NCBI RefSeq assembly: GCF_000987955.1
Contig: NZ_LAZU01000043.1
Location: 1 to 32,570, forward strand
Source of the DNA: Paenibacillus sp. DMB20
Lineage (GTDB): Bacteria > Bacillota > Bacilli > Paenibacillales > Paenibacillaceae
Direction: 5' to 3'
DNA: 32,570 bases
The notes below the pieces were generated by a model. It saw only the letters and a list, made by a program, of their open reading frames with translations, was not told where the DNA came from and made no database searches. The position numbers were made by a program, and so were the translations under genes. Positions 17,416 to 25,430 of this stretch are shown here, in pieces (within the stretch, counting starts at the first letter, position 1; each line of letters opens with the position of its first letter).

Positions 17416-18613
17416 TTAGTTCAGCTCCGGTTTCACCGGACCGATCACATAAACCGTACGGCCGCTCTTGCGTCCGAAATTGAGTGCGGCTCTTAAAGAG
17501 TCATAATACACATCGATTTTGTGGCCTTTAATGGCGCCGCCGGTATCTTCGGCACGACGGAATCCCACGCCTTCGATGTATACCCACCAGCCGATCGGAA
17601 TGATGCCCGGATCTACAGCGATCGTACGTCCTTCCGTTACGCGTGTTCCGGAGGCGGTACGTGTGCCAATGCCTTTTTGTTCAGCGGAATACGCTGTCAT
17701 GGAAACATTGTTCAGTACTTTTTTGTACTTGAAATCCACGCCTGCTCTGGAAACAACATTGTTTTCCCTCGCTTTGGGAACGGTTCTGACCGCTGCTTTC
17801 GGCTGAACCGACGACGTTTTCGCGGAAACCAGTTTAACCGATGAAGCCTCAGCCTCAGGGGCTTTAGGAACCATGACTTTTTTTCGTTCCGACCGCAATG
17901 ATTTTATCCTTCGTCTTACGCTGTACTGTTTTGGCGATGACATTCTTGGAAACCAGCTTGCCGTCCTGGTACACCTTTTCGATATGGTGGACTACAATGC
18001 CCGGCTTGCCGCTTTGCAGAACGCGGTTATCCCCTTTTACCAAGGAAGGATCCGCCGTTTTGATGATACGGAAAGAGCGTGTTTCCGTTTGCTTTACCTT
18101 TTGTTTCGTGACGCGAACGACACGAATATCTGCTTTTCCGGAAAGTTTGGCCTCCGGAGAAGGAAGTACTTTATCTTGGCCCTGGATCGAAATGCCCGCT
18201 TCTTTGAGTACACTTCCAACTGTATCCTGGGTAGTAAATACGGTGTTTGTTTTGCCGTCGGCCGTTACGTTTACGGGAATGGCACGCTTGATAAAGACCC
18301 GGTCGCCATCCTGCAGTACTCCGTTTAACGGCATGGAAACCTCATCCTGCGGTTTCAGGGAAATGGCCTGCTCATCCAGCACTTCATGCAGCATAGCCTC
18401 ATGGGTTTCCACTGTGGTGACACGCCCGTCGACCACAAGGTGAATCTCTTTGCCCGCCCGATTGTGAACAATCAGAAGTACGAGCAGCGTAATTGCGATG
18501 GCGCCAATGGCGGCCAGCATTAGGTGATGCAAATTCACATGCTTCCATCGTAATGCGTAAGACATGCTGGATGATTGTGATTCATGGGTCTCTTCTGGTT
18601 GAAAAACGCCCAC
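17416..18613 (-). CDS. yabE: YabE-type cell-wall hydrolase: DUF348, G5 and 3D domains (one frameshift)
   Basis: The repaired product has about 398 residues. A membrane segment lies near residues 31-49. DUF348 repeats follow (HLVVDGRVTTVETHEAMLHEVL and onward), then a G5 domain (KQTETRSFRIIKTADPSLVKGDNRVLQSGKPG) and a C-terminal 3D domain (TAYSAEQKGIGTRTASGTRV, VDPGIIPIG, RAEDTGGAIKGHKIDVYY) with the three aspartates. This is the resuscitation-promoting-factor-like (Sps) design; 3D domains are lytic transglycosylase-like. The frame breaks at a seven-base run (17878-17884) in GTKKVMVPKA; removing one base repairs it. GTG 18613, eight bases after AAGGAGG, is preferred over ATG 18631 and GTG 18691. 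A c-di-AMP riboswitch and terminator precede it. Confidence 0.92.
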
Positions 18614-18706
18614 TATGTCATCCTCCTTCATAGCCCCGCCGTCTAGGTAACACATGGCTGCATTTGACGCGACTATAGCAAATTGTCTCACAAGGTGCCC
18701 TGCTAT

Positions 18707-18745
18707 CTATCTACACCCTGCGTTACTCCCCGCCTTCCCGTTCAT
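18707..18745 (-). CDS. Possible 12-residue leader ORF before yabE
   Basis: ATG 18745 lies seven bases after a perfect AGGAGGTGA and encodes MNGKAGSNAGCR before TAG. It is in the same frame as yabE and lies between the riboswitch terminator and the yabE start. It may be a leader peptide, or the true yabE start may lie here with the stop caused by a base error in the TAGATAGATAG stretch. Confidence 0.4.
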   Translation of the reverse strand: MNGKAGSNAGCR

Positions 18746-18800
18746 CTGATCGTCACCTCCTGTTTTACCAAAAGTATGACGATGCCCTTCCCAATATTCT

Positions 18801-18849
18801 AAAACAAAAGAAGCCGAAGAAAGAGTTATAGAGACTCTTTCGTGGCTTC
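18801..18849 (-). terminator. Expression-platform terminator of the yabE riboswitch
   Basis: The minus strand forms GAAGCC..GAAAGAGT / ACTCTTTC..GGCTTC with a 7-base loop, followed by TTTTGTTTT. It lies about 35-85 bases after the aptamer core and 190 bases before yabE, the usual layout of a riboswitch that stops transcription on ligand binding. Confidence 0.88.
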
Positions 18850-18883
18850 CGGATGTCTGAAAATCTGGAAAATGGCATGCACG

Positions 18884-19104
18884 AGTTTGCCTCTCTTACT
18901 TACGCTTACGGAGTTAGCTGTCGGGTTCGGACGTAAGAGAGACGCCCTATCTCTGGCCCCCGCTCATGGCGGACACCTTCAAATTCACCCCAAAGACCCG
19001 AAAATAGAAATCATAATACAGAAGTCGGGCTATTGTTCCCGTCCAAAATCTGTATCGGTTCCCCCGTTCCCCAAACCTGGGGATTAAGCGAGACGGTTCA
19101 TAAA
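18884..19104 (-). ncRNA. c-di-AMP (ydaO/yuaA) riboswitch aptamer
   Basis: Read on the minus strand, the leader contains the conserved blocks of the ydaO aptamer in order: TCGCTTAATC (about 19093), GGGGAACGGGGGAACCGA (about 19070-19053), GGGGTGAAT (about 18995), and AACCCGACAGCTAACTCCGTAAGC (split; about 18929-18906). Closing arms TCTCTTAC and GTAAGAGA flank the last block. These riboswitches bind c-di-AMP and commonly control cell-wall hydrolases and K+ or osmolyte transport. A terminator follows. Boundaries are approximate. A weak promoter, TTTACA-18-TATCAT, may lie near 19148-19177. Confidence 0.9.
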
Positions 19105-19303
19105 ATATGGAGCTGCCGCTTTCGAAGCAGCTTCTTATCACTGAAAAGATGATATCCTGTTTCCATGCAGGTTGTAAAGCAACAATCAACCACATTTTTT
19201 CAGAAAAAAGGTTAAAATATTGTAATAACGACGCCTTTTTTGATTAAAAAACTTTAATTGGTCGTTAAATCTCACTTTTTCACCACTTTTTCTCCCGATT
19301 TCA

Positions 19304-20068
19304 TCAAATGCCAAATCGTTCCAGTGCATTTTGAGTCGTAATTGAACCAAGTTCTTCCAGAGACAACCCCTTAATTTGGGCTGCTTGTTCTGCCACCAAT
19401 CGAACATGAGCAGACTCGTTTCGCTTCCCGCGAAACGGGTGCGGGGTCAAATAAGGGGAGTCTGTTTCGATCAGCAGGCGGTCCATCGGAACCTGGGCCA
19501 AAACCTCTTTTGGCTGCTTTGCATTTTTGAACGTAATCGGTCCGCCAAAGGAAATATGAAAGCCCATATGAAGGCATAACTTCGCTGTTTCCCAGCTGCC
19601 TGAGAAGGAATGCATAACGCCCCCCACCTCGGAAGCCTTCTCTTCTTTCAAAATCTTTACGATATCCTCATGCGCGTCGCGATTATGAATGACAATCGGC
19701 ATATTCAATTCACGGGCCAGGCCGATCTGACGGCGCAGCACCTGATGCTGTACTTCCTTCGGCGATGTATCCCAGTGATAATCCAGGCCAATCTCGCCTA
19801 TGGCGACGACCTTCTCATGGCCGCAGAGCGACGCAATCCAATCTAAATCCCCGTCCTGCATCGTAATGGCATCCACCGGATGCCAGCCGACGGCTGCATA
19901 TATAAAATCATGCGTTTCCGCAAGTTTCAGTGTGGTCGGTATCGTTTCGCGGTTAAAGCCGATGTTGATCATGCGGGTCACTCCCGCATCAACGGCCCGT
20001 TGTATGACCTCTTCACGGTCGCCGTCGAATTCAGGGGCATCCAAATGAGTATGTGTGTCGAATAACAT
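19304..20068 (-). CDS. tatD: TatD-family metal-dependent deoxyribonuclease
   Basis: This 254-residue protein (YabD in B. subtilis) has the TIM-barrel metallohydrolase ligands: His6 and His8 in FDTHTHLD, Glu92 in AIGEIGLDYH, His128 in IVIHNRD, His153 in GVMHSFSGS and Asp203 in IETDSPYL. TatD enzymes are 3'-5' exonucleases linked to DNA repair. AAGGAG lies 12 bases upstream of ATG 20068, and the gap between them is a palindrome centred on GTTTATATAAAC, which could mask the start in a hairpin. It lies upstream of yabE, as in Bacillus. About 200 bases after it hold A/T-rich inverted repeats (19192-19260) but no clean terminator. Confidence 0.95.
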   Translation of the reverse strand: MLFDTHTHLDAPEFDGDREEVIQRAVDAGVTRMINIGFNRETIPTTLKLAETHDFIYAAVGWHPVDAITMQDGDLDWIASLCGHEKVVAIGEIGLDYHWDTSPKEVQHQVLRRQIGLARELNMPIVIHNRDAHEDIVKILKEEKASEVGGVMHSFSGSWETAKLCLHMGFHISFGGPITFKNAKQPKEVLAQVPMDRLLIETDSPYLTPHPFRGKRNESAHVRLVAEQAAQIKGLSLEELGSITTQNALERFGI

Positions 20069-20113
20069 GGTTTATATAAACTCCTTTCCTGTCGATGGAT
20101 CCTATATTTTAAC

Positions 20114-21401
20114 TTATCCCTGCCCCAATAAGGAGACTACATCTGCCGGCAGCTTGTCCCTGACTTTCTTTACTTTATCTTCAGGATAGTACAAATGGTA
20201 TCGCCCACGATGAATGCCGCTGATGGAGCGCACAATATCCGATACCTCCGAGATTTCGCGCAATTGCTCGTGCCTGTCGAGGAGCAGTATTTGTTTATTG
20301 CTTGCCGGTGAACCGGAATGGAATTCATCATAAGGAAGATCCGTTGGAAAATCAATCTCCAGATCATATTCCGGGTGTAGTCCTGCTTTCAGGAACGCTT
20401 GGCGGATTCCGTCGATGGTCTCCAAATCGATGGTGTCGATTTCTACATATTTATAAAGCCTTCTATGCATGAAACGGCCGCATAAATCGCTTAATAATTC
20501 ATCCGGCTCCAACGTCCATTGTAAAAAGGCGGTCTGGATCAGCGCTTCGTCCAAACGCAGGTACTGGCTGACTGTCGGTTTTCCTTCAAATAATGCCGGC
20601 AGCGGTTCCACCATAAACTCGAATGAATAAGCCGATTCATACAAACTTTTTGCCCTCCGGAATATCTGACGCAGGATAATTTCGGAGCTTCGGGTCACCG
20701 GATGAAAATATACCTGCCAGTACATTTGATACCTGGACATCAAATAGTCCTCTACTGCGTGCATGCCCGATTCTTTTACAACCACCCGGTCACGGTAAGG
20801 ACGAAGCATACGCAAAATCCGGTCGATGTCGATCGTTCCGTAATTGACGCCGGTGTAATAAGCATCCCGCAGCAGATAATCCATTCGGTCCGCATCCAGC
20901 GGGCTCGTCACCAGATTGATAACGATTGGCTTTTCGTACGTTTTGTCAATGACGGAGGCCACCCTGTCCGGAAAGTCGGGATCCACCTCGCGCAGGACTT
21001 TGTTTACGCAGGTATCGCCAACCAAAATCCGGCAGGTCCAATCCTCATGGTTCATCTGGAAAGCTTCTTCTATAGAATGGGAAAACGGGCCGTGCCCCAG
21101 ATCATGCAGCAGAGCCGCACATAAAGCAAGAAGTCGCTCTTCCTTCGGCCAATCCGGATAACCTCTTCTTTCAAATTGGGAGATGATTTTCCTGGTAATT
21201 TCATACACGCCAAGCGAGTGAGAAAAGCGGCTGTGTTCCGCGCCATGAAAAGTCAGGAAGGAAGTCCCAAGCTGCCTCACCCGGCGCAAGCGTTGAAATT
21301 CAGGCGTATTAATCAACCGCCAAATGATATCGTCCTGTACATGAACATAGTTGTGAACGGGATCTTTGAAAACTTTTTTCTTCGGTAATCGGCGTATGCA
21401 T
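20114..21401 (-). CDS. HD-domain phosphohydrolase, YwfO-like (one frameshift)
   Basis: The repaired protein has 428 residues, similar to B. subtilis YwfO (433). It starts MHTPITEEKVFKDPVHNYVH, then has FQRLRRVRQLGTSFLTFHGAEHSRFSHSLGVYE in pieces typical of dGTPase-like HD proteins, the metal-binding LLHDLGHGPFSHSIEEAF (His99-Asp100) and SPLDADRMDYLLRDAYYTG. Such proteins hydrolyse nucleotides or related phosphoesters; the exact substrate is unclear. The frame breaks at a six-base run (21374-21379) near the N-terminus. Removing one base joins ATG 21401 (after AAGGAGATGAAGACC) to the rest. It occupies the spot of metS in B. subtilis, so it may have moved here. Two Spo0A boxes lie upstream. Confidence 0.9.
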
Positions 21402-21465
21402 GGTCTTCATCTCCTTCTCCTGAACCTTTTTGTACAAACATATTTTCACTACTTTTGACACATAA

Positions 21466-21482
21466 TGTCGAACTATGTCGAA
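21466..21482. promoter_or_regulatory. Tandem perfect Spo0A boxes between the HD gene and abrB
   Basis: TGTCGAA occurs at 21466-21472 and at 21476-21482, exactly ten bases apart on the same face of the helix. They lie 65 bases upstream of the HD gene start and 142 bases upstream of the abrB -35. A near match (TGTCGAT on the minus strand) is at about 21507-21513. On the minus strand a weak TTTACT-18-CATTAT overlaps them. Confidence 0.75.
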
Positions 21483-21623
21483 GTAAGTAAAGACTACCTT
21501 TCCAAATCGACACGAGTAAAAAACAAGTATATATACCTAAGACTTTTTGACATTTTTTGTTATAAAATAAGGCTTTCTTCACTATAATTTCGTAAATAAG
21601 TTTCTTATTTTCAAATTTATAGG

Positions 21624-21652
21624 TTGACTGTTTTGGGAATCGTTGGTACTAT
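21624..21652 (+). promoter_or_regulatory. Sigma-A promoter of abrB
   Basis: TTGACT (21624-21629), 17 bases, TACTAT (21647-21652). It lies 75 bases before abrB. A Spo0A box starts 23 bases after the -10. Confidence 0.8.
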
Positions 21653-21675
21653 AAGTAACATAAAAGATAGAACAA

Positions 21676-21682
21676 TGTCGAA
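21676..21682 (+). promoter_or_regulatory. Spo0A box downstream of the abrB promoter
   Basis: A perfect TGTCGAA lies about 15 bases past the expected transcription start. In B. subtilis Spo0A~P represses abrB from 0A boxes placed downstream of the start site, so the same control is likely here. Confidence 0.8.
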
Positions 21683-21726
21683 TTATGACTTTTTTTAAAT
21701 TATAGCGAGAGGGGCATTAATCAGTT

Positions 21727-21981
21727 ATGATGAAATCAACAGGTATTGTAAGAAAAGTAGATGAACTGGGACGGGTTGTTATTCCGATCGAGCTTCGCCG
21801 TACACTCGGAATCGGTGAAAAAGACGCTCTCGAAATCTATGTAGACGGCGAGCGCATCATGCTCAAGAAATACGAACCTGCCTGCATCTTCTGCGGTAAC
21901 GCAGAGAACGTAACTTACTTCAAAGGCAAAATTGTTTGCCATGAATGTATCTCTGAAATCCCAACACCTGTGACAAATTAA
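21727..21981 (+). CDS. abrB: Transition-state regulator AbrB with a four-cysteine C-terminus
   Basis: The product has 84 residues. Residues 1-50 are the AbrB DNA-binding domain, nearly identical to B. subtilis AbrB (MKSTGIVRKVDELGRVVIPI, ELRRTLGIGEKDALEIYVD). The C-terminus differs: Cys53/Cys56 and Cys71/Cys74 form two CxxC pairs typical of a small zinc ribbon, instead of the B. subtilis multimerisation tail. AbrB represses sporulation, biofilm and antibiotic genes during growth. It is on the plus strand, divergent from the HD gene, and has its own promoter, Spo0A box and terminator. Either of two adjacent ATGs may be used. Confidence 0.95.
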   Translation: MMKSTGIVRKVDELGRVVIPIELRRTLGIGEKDALEIYVDGERIMLKKYEPACIFCGNAENVTYFKGKIVCHECISEIPTPVTN

Positions 21982-22048
21982 TTAACATAGTATATAATAG
22001 GTATAATTCAATTTTGTTAATTCTAACCTTTTTCATATCTCCTTGGCG

Positions 22049-22091
22049 CCTTCCTCGGCTATGAACCCGGCCGCAGGGAGGTATTTTTTTT
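22049..22091 (+). terminator. Terminator of abrB
   Basis: CCTTCCT and AGGGAGG pair (one wobble), with an inner CGGC/GCCG, followed by a run of eight T. It lies about 70 bases after abrB. The next 150 bases to the rsmI stop hold only a 7-bp inverted repeat (CCGAAAG/CTTTCGG) that I cannot assign. Confidence 0.8.
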
Positions 22092-22239
22092 ATCTCCGGG
22101 CTTGATTATTGCCCTTATCGCGTCGTTTAGGTTGATGGCTCTTCAACCCCCCTTGACCGGATCTAGTGCTCCTTATCGCGGGCTGCCGAAAGGGAGACGC
22201 CAAGAATGAAATCTTTCGGTGATGCCTGATCGAAACGAT

Positions 22240-23131
22240 TTATTTCTCAAGCAACGCGTTATAGATGTCTCGTTTGGACACTCCCCGGTCCGAGGCTGCC
22301 TTTTTCATCGCCTCCTTCCGGCTCATTCCTTCTCCTTCATAGTGGGCTACATGCTCGTCCAGCCTCATGTCCTGCCACCAAGCCTCTCTTTCCCGCCGTT
22401 CCTCCTCGGCGCTTATCCCCTCCAATACGATGCAATATTCGCCCAGCGGGGGATGCTCTTCCAACCATTCCAAACATTCGGACAGCCTGCCGCGAACAAA
22501 TTCTTCATACCGCTTGGTCAGTTCCCGGGCAAGAACGGCTTTGCGCTCGCCTAATACCTCTCTCATGAACTCCAGCGTTTTTTTTTACCCGATGAGGAGA
22601 TTCATAGAACAGCAGCGTTCCCTGCGAAGAGGACAAAGACGACAACTGTTCGGTGATCTCTTTGCGTTCCCGGGGTAAAAAGCCGATAAATGTAAAACGC
22701 TCGGTTGGCAAACCGGAGGCTATAAGCGCGGACAACGCAGCGTTCGCTCCGGGTATCGGAATCACGGAGATTCCTTCGGCCACGGCCAGCTTAACCAGAT
22801 CGCTGCCAGGGTCGGAAATGGCCGGCAGACCGGCATCGCTGACGATCGCCGCATGTTTTCCTTCTATTATATAGCGTATAATCTCAGGTCCGCTCGCGCT
22901 CTTGTTATGCTCATGATAGCTGAACAACTGTTTGGGCTGGATGTCAAAATGCGTGAGCAGCTTTCGCGTCTGGCGGGTATCCTCCGCGGCAATGATATCG
23001 CACTCCTGGAGGGTGCGAACGGCGCGATAAGTCATATCCTCCAGATTGCCGATCGGGGTCGCCACTAGAAACAAACATCCAGGGCCTCCCTCTTTTCCGG
23101 AAGCAAAACTGCTTTGACAAGTCACATTCAT
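22240..23131 (-). CDS. rsmI: 16S rRNA 2'-O-ribose C1402 methyltransferase (one frameshift)
   Basis: RsmI methylates the ribose of C1402 in the decoding centre. The repaired protein has 296 residues (292 in B. subtilis). It has the SAM-methylase motifs LFLVATPIGNLEDMTYRAV, AAEDTRQTRKLL, VSDAGLPAISDPGSDLV, PIPGANAALSALIASGLPTERF and FYESPHRV. The frame breaks in SPHRVKKTLEFMRE at a nine-base run (22578-22586), and removing one base fixes it. The start ATG 23131 overlaps the trmN6 stop (ATGA), so the genes are coupled. The GIY-YIG gene yazA found between them in B. subtilis is absent. Confidence 0.95.
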
Positions 23132-23889
23132 GATTTTCCCTCGCTTCCATAGTAAATCTCCATAATCTCCGAACAATAGTTCCCTTGATTATCATAGACA
23201 ATAAGCGGCGGCTGCAGACGTACCTCCGGCCTACCGTCCCGAATGCACTCGATCAGGACCATGTTCGCTTCCAAATGCGCCCGGGGGTGTACCAAACGAA
23301 TGATTTTCGGTTCCAGTCTGTATTTATGCATCAAGCTGATCATCTCCGCCAAGCGTTGAGGCTTGTGCACCATGCCCAACTTGCCGCCGGAACGGAGGAG
23401 CCGGGCTCCTGCCTGAATGACTTCCTCCAGCGTGCAGTGAATTTCATGCCTTGCTATAGCCTGATGGGGGTTCAACTTGATATCGCTGCCGTTTAGCGGC
23501 ATATACGGCGGGTTCACCGTAATGTAATCGTAAACACCATGTCCTGTCACACGATGCAGCTCTCTCAAATCCCCTTCGCGTATGACTATCCGCTCTTGAA
23601 GTTGATTAAGCGCAACGCTCCGTCTCGCCATATCCGCCAAACGAGGCTGGATTTCAATGCCTTCGATGACCGCTTCGCAACGCGTGGACAGCAGCAGCGG
23701 TATAATGCCGTTGCCGGTACACATATCCAGGATACGTCCACCTCGGCGCGGGATGTTCGCAAACCTGGCCAGCAGGACGGCATCCATGGAAAAACTAAAC
23801 ACCTCGTCACTTTGTATAATACCAAGCTCATGCGTGAGCAGATCATCGATCCGTTCCGAGCCGTGAAGCATGACCTCTTCTTGATTCAT
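23128..23889 (-). CDS. trmN6: tRNA1(Val) adenine-37 N6-methyltransferase
   Basis: The product has 253 residues. It has the class I methyltransferase SAM loop RILDMCTGNGIIPLLLSTR (about 52-70), an acidic IEIQPRLADMA, and the N6-adenine catalytic motif NPPYMP. The late sequence LVHPRAHLEANMVLIE is typical of TrmN6/YabB. Family members methylate A37 of tRNA-Val. It starts at ATG 23889 after GGAG and ends in ATGA overlap with rsmI. Between it and yabA (23890-24054) is a hairpin (ACGTC/GACGT followed by TTTTTC, about 23949-23973) of unknown meaning. Confidence 0.93.
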   Translation of the reverse strand: MNQEEVMLHGSERIDDLLTHELGIIQSDEVFSFSMDAVLLARFANIPRRGGRILDMCTGNGIIPLLLSTRCEAVIEGIEIQPRLADMARRSVALNQLQERIVIREGDLRELHRVTGHGVYDYITVNPPYMPLNGSDIKLNPHQAIARHEIHCTLEEVIQAGARLLRSGGKLGMVHKPQRLAEMISLMHKYRLEPKIIRLVHPRAHLEANMVLIECIRDGRPEVRLQPPLIVYDNQGNYCSEIMEIYYGSEGKS

Positions 23890-24054
23890 GGTCTCCAGTC
23901 CTTTAACTGTAATCTTGCCAATAAGGTGAACACTTGATATCTAAGAAAAACGTCTATCGACGTACTTTCTCAGAAGACAGACCGCATTTAGCGGGAGCTT
24001 TTCTTGCGAGATAAGGATGGCAAACCTCTGAAGTTTATTCTTTCTTATCTCTTC

Positions 24055-24088
24055 AGAAAAAAGCCGTAGGCATTTATCCCTACGGCTT
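24055..24088 (-). terminator. Terminator of the yabA operon
   Basis: A perfect 10-bp stem (AAGCCGTAGG / CCTACGGCTT) with an 8-base loop is followed by six T on the minus strand. It lies 80 bases after yabA. Confidence 0.85.
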
Positions 24089-24167
24089 CTTATTCTATAT
24101 AAGAAAGTTGCGCTTGCCTATTTTCTTATAGTCCCTGCAGAAACGAAATTCCTAAGGAATCCGCTTC

Positions 24168-24539
24168 CTACTTGTTCAAAAACGACAGACAGAAGAGACA
24201 ATCGCCTTCCGTACGCAAATGCCCATAATAGACGTTGCAAATATGGAAGCCTTCATGGTACAGCCGGGCCAGGTTGTCATAACCTTCACCGACGACATCT
24301 TCGCCGTTCTCCTCATCCTGAATGACCGATAACGGCTGCTGAAGGTTGTCGGTTTCCGATTCTGCCGATTGAACTTCCCTTTTAAGAACTTTCCGGAGCT
24401 GTTCATTTTCAAGGCTGAGACGATGGTTGTCTTCCAGCAATTCCTTGATGACCAGCTTAAGTTCACCCAGTTCACTGTGCATTTGTCCCATCTGTGTTTC
24501 CATCTCTTGTATGCGCACAAAAATGTTTTTCTTTTCCAA
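24168..24539 (-). CDS. yabA: Replication initiation control protein YabA
   Basis: YabA binds DnaA and the DnaN clamp and limits firing at the origin. The product has 123 residues. Residues 1-55 are a leucine-zipper coiled coil for tetramer formation. An acidic linker follows (about 58-85). A C-terminal zinc domain has His99, Cys101, Cys114 and Cys117 in GFHICNVYYGHLRTEGDC. The TTG start at 24539 follows GGGGTG. It is 32 bases after ricT and ends the holB-ricT-yabA run. Confidence 0.96.
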   Translation of the reverse strand: MEKKNIFVRIQEMETQMGQMHSELGELKLVIKELLEDNHRLSLENEQLRKVLKREVQSAESETDNLQQPLSVIQDEENGEDVVGEGYDNLARLYHEGFHICNVYYGHLRTEGDCLFCLSFLNK

Positions 24540-24571
24540 GATTACACCCCGAAAGTAACCGTTATATGGGT

Positions 24572-25372
24572 CTACTTGATGACAACGTCATCTAAAGGAA
24601 GTTCTTTGACTTTACCGATTTCAAACAACTGTACGTGCACAGTTCGTTTGTCCGCATTCAGGCCGACGACCTTCCCGTCTCCGAGAGAAGTGACGACGAG
24701 TTTACCGACGGACGGCAGTTCTTCCTTAACGCTTTCATAATTATCATGCTCAAATTTCAAGCAGCACATCAGTCTTCCGCAGAGGCCGGATATTTTGGTC
24801 GGATTGAGCGATAAGCTCTGGTCCTTCGCCATTTTGATCGATACCGGTTCAAAATCGCCAAGCCACGAAGAGCAGCACAACACTCGTCCGCAAGGTCCAA
24901 GGCCGCCGAGCATTTTGGCTTCGTCGCGTACGCCGATTTGACGCAGCTCGATCCGCGTCCGGAATATCCCGGCCAGATCCTTCACCAGCTCGCGAAAATC
25001 GACGCGGCCTTCCGCTGTAAAGTAGAAAATGATTTTATTTCGGTCGAATGTAAATTCCACATCCACCAGCTTCATTTTCAATTCATGATCCCGGATCTTA
25101 TTCAAGCAGACTGTAAATGCATCCTTCGCCGCCAGTTTGTTCTCTTCCACCACGCGGGCGTCGGAGTCGCCGGCAATGCGGATCACCTTCTTCAGGGGAA
25201 GCACCACATCCGATTCCTGTACCTCTTTCTTGCCTATTACAACTTGACCGTATTCGATACCGCGGGCGGTTTCCACGATAACGGATTGTTCCTTCTCCAC
25301 CGGAAGGTCGGACGGATCAAAGTAATATATTTTGCCCGCTTTTTTAAAGCGGACACCCACTACACTGTACAA
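24572..25372 (-). CDS. ricT: Regulatory iron-sulfur protein RicT (YaaT, PSP1 domain)
   Basis: The product has 266 residues and matches the PSP1 family. Six cysteines in GPCGRVLCC (160-167) and GLCGRLMCC (197-204) fit the [4Fe-4S] ligands reported for the RicAFT (Y) complex, which affects RNase Y mRNA maturation, sporulation and biofilm formation. The TTG start at 25372 is supported by AAGGGGG seven bases upstream. It lies between holB and yabA, as in Bacillus. Confidence 0.96.
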   Translation of the reverse strand: MYSVVGVRFKKAGKIYYFDPSDLPVEKEQSVIVETARGIEYGQVVIGKKEVQESDVVLPLKKVIRIAGDSDARVVEENKLAAKDAFTVCLNKIRDHELKMKLVDVEFTFDRNKIIFYFTAEGRVDFRELVKDLAGIFRTRIELRQIGVRDEAKMLGGLGPCGRVLCCSSWLGDFEPVSIKMAKDQSLSLNPTKISGLCGRLMCCLKFEHDNYESVKEELPSVGKLVVTSLGDGKVVGLNADKRTVHVQLFEIGKVKELPLDDVVIK

Positions 25373-25430
25373 AAATTAACCCCCTTGTTTGCCTTTACCT
25401 ATTGGCCATTCTCGGGTAATCGGGGTCGCC

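Noticed and set aside
23949..23973. Attenuator before trmN6
   Set aside because: A 5-bp stem followed by TTTTTC is present, but it is too weak to call without transcript data.
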